64,000 nucleotides of DNA. Origin: DASQHW01 sp963837155. GTDB lineage: Bacteria; Actinomycetota; Acidimicrobiia; IMCC26256; PALSA-610. How positions within the stretch are numbered: the first letter of the stretch is position 1; each line of letters starts with the position of its first letter. Of the stretch, positions 63,025 through 64,000 are shown piece after piece. The notes under the pieces were generated by a model. That model saw only the letters and a program-made list of their open reading frames with translations. It made no database searches and had not been told where the DNA came from. Made by a program: the position numbers and the translations under genes. The stretch covers positions 1,054,001-1,118,000 of the forward strand of contig CAWIMB010000001.1 in NCBI GenBank assembly GCA_963837155.1, in the 5' to 3' direction.

Positions 63025-64000
63025 ATGCGTACCGATCTTCCTGAGCTTCCCGAGATCACTCGCCGCCGGTTCTTGCAGCTGACCGGCGCAGGAGCGGGCG
63101 CGGCGGTCGCGTCGCGAATCTTGCCGTTGGGCACCGTCGCGGCGTACGCCGATCCCCTGCCGCCGAATACGTCAGTGCTGGTGTCGGTGTATCTCGGCGG
63201 CGGCCTCGACGGCGCGCACATGCTCGTGCCGGCGGGCTCGGGTTACGGCGCGTATGCGGCCAAGCGCAGCCAGATCGCCGTGAGTGAGTCGAGCCTGCTC
63301 TCGCTCGGCTCGACCGAGAACGGGTTGAACCCGTCGTTCCCGAAGCTGCACGCGCGGTATCAGGCCGGCGACGTCGCGTTCGTGCGCGGCGTCGACCTGC
63401 TCGGCCCGTCGGGCTTCGACCCGCTCAGCCACTTCGACAAGACCGACTACGTGATGATGGGTCGCAACGCGCCGCCGCCGCTCCGCAACGGCGTGTGGGC
63501 GCGGTGGGCGGACACGCAGGCGGACAACCCGCTGACGATGGGAACCGTCGCCTTCGGGCTCCCGTTGTTGTTCACGGGAGGCACGAGGCCGCAAGCCGCT
63601 GCGCTTCCCACGACCCTCGGGGACGCGCTCGGCGTCGACCCCGACCCGCGCGAACAGGCGCTGATCGACGCGCTGGTCGCGCTCGACGGTGACTACGCGC
63701 CGAACGACCAATCGCTGGCTGCTCGGTACGCGCACACGAACAAGTTCGCGATCGAGACCAACCAAGAACTCGCGGCGGCCTATCCCGATGACACCTCGGG
63801 CATCACAGGATCGCTGCGCGTTATCGCGTCGCTGATCAACGCGAACGTCACGGGCACGCGCGTGTACGCGACCGTGCAGGGTGGCTACGACACCCACGAA
63901 AACCAAGTCGCGGACTTGGGCCGCTTGTTCACCGAGCTCGACGACGCCCTCAAGACGTTCTTCACAGAGGTGTCCGACGCGTCGAACGTCGTCGTCATGG
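63025..64000 (+). CDS. DUF1501 family protein with Tat signal (3' end outside window)
   Basis: Open from ATG 63025 to the end of the window, 325 codons. The N-terminus ITRRRFLQLTGAGAGAAVASR is shortened here to its core TRRRFLQLTGAGAG, a twin-arginine signal. SVYLGGGLDGAHMLVP is the sulfatase-like DUF1501 beginning, and YATVQGGYDTHENQ is the conserved GG-DTH metal motif. DUF1501/DUF1800 pairs are widespread in bacteria; their function is not established. A GAGGAGCTGGCG site precedes the start. Confidence 0.9.
   Translation, partial: MRTDLPELPEITRRRFLQLTGAGAGAAVASRILPLGTVAAYADPLPPNTSVLVSVYLGGGLDGAHMLVPAGSGYGAYAAKRSQIAVSESSLLSLGSTENGLNPSFPKLHARYQAGDVAFVRGVDLLGPSGFDPLSHFDKTDYVMMGRNAPPPLRNGVWARWADTQADNPLTMGTVAFGLPLLFTGGTRPQAAALPTTLGDALGVDPDPREQALIDALVALDGDYAPNDQSLAARYAHTNKFAIETNQELAAAYPDDTSGITGSLRVIASLINANVTGTRVYATVQGGYDTHENQVADLGRLFTELDDALKTFFTEVSDASNVVVM

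Overview
The window is a 64 kb piece of a very GC-rich genome with tightly packed, mostly ATGA/GTGA-overlapping genes and many GTG and TTG starts. Gene content and order point to an actinobacterium: rex followed by haem genes, a CobA-HemD fusion, a geranylgeranyl-reductase gene near a 14-gene nuo operon, and a second EFG-less nuo operon. The split b6/subunit IV cytochrome and the secreted-protein families suggest an uncultured member of, or near, the class Acidimicrobiia. That last step is inference; there is no rRNA gene in the window to confirm it.

Layout. (1) 1-6728, plus strand: the 3' end of rex, a sirohaem gene and hemA-hemC-cobA/hemD-hemB-hemL, the C5 route from glutamyl-tRNA to sirohaem and uroporphyrinogen III. 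(2) 12930-6725, minus strand: a quinol:cytochrome c reductase operon of b6f type (split cytochrome b, Rieske protein, dihaem cytochrome c) that also encodes a two-cluster ferredoxin and three unassigned membrane proteins. (3) 13061-16569: a menaquinone/geranylgeranyl reductase-like flavoprotein, a GDPD-family enzyme, a short hypothetical and a DUF457-like membrane hydrolase. (4) 16640-31709: complete nuoABCDEFGHIJKLMN. (5) 31763-32800, minus strand: a patatin-like lipase. (6) 32926-44659: a second complex I operon, nuoABCDHIJKLMN, without the NADH module EFG, followed by a MidA/NDUFAF7-type methyltransferase. (7) 44778-47231: acetyl-CoA synthetase and a HAD-like protein. (8) 47323-53688: type IV pilus genes (pilB, pilC, three prepilins, convergent pilT). 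(9) 53929-64000: HtpX protease, secreted subtilase, Tat lipoprotein amidohydrolase, Pro/Thr-rich secreted proteins, a ferric-reductase-like membrane protein, an MBL hydrolase, a sterol-desaturase-family protein, and a DUF1800/DUF1501 pair cut by the window edge.

How it fits together. The haem, quinone-modification, complex I and b6f-type genes form a respiratory island. The conspicuous theme is possible ferredoxin-linked electron flow. The second complex I has no NADH-oxidising module. The cytochrome b6-like protein keeps the Cys that in b6f and Bacillus-type complexes binds an extra haem c, and its operon encodes a ferredoxin. The methyltransferase beside the EFG-less operon has a matching Arg in NuoD2 but not in NuoD1.

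Two other things run through the window. At least seven copies of modular dispersed repeats lie between and inside operons, one in frame in nuoC2. There are also nine reading-frame breaks in otherwise intact core genes, six explained by loss of one CG dinucleotide in a CG run; these look like consensus sequence errors rather than real gene decay.
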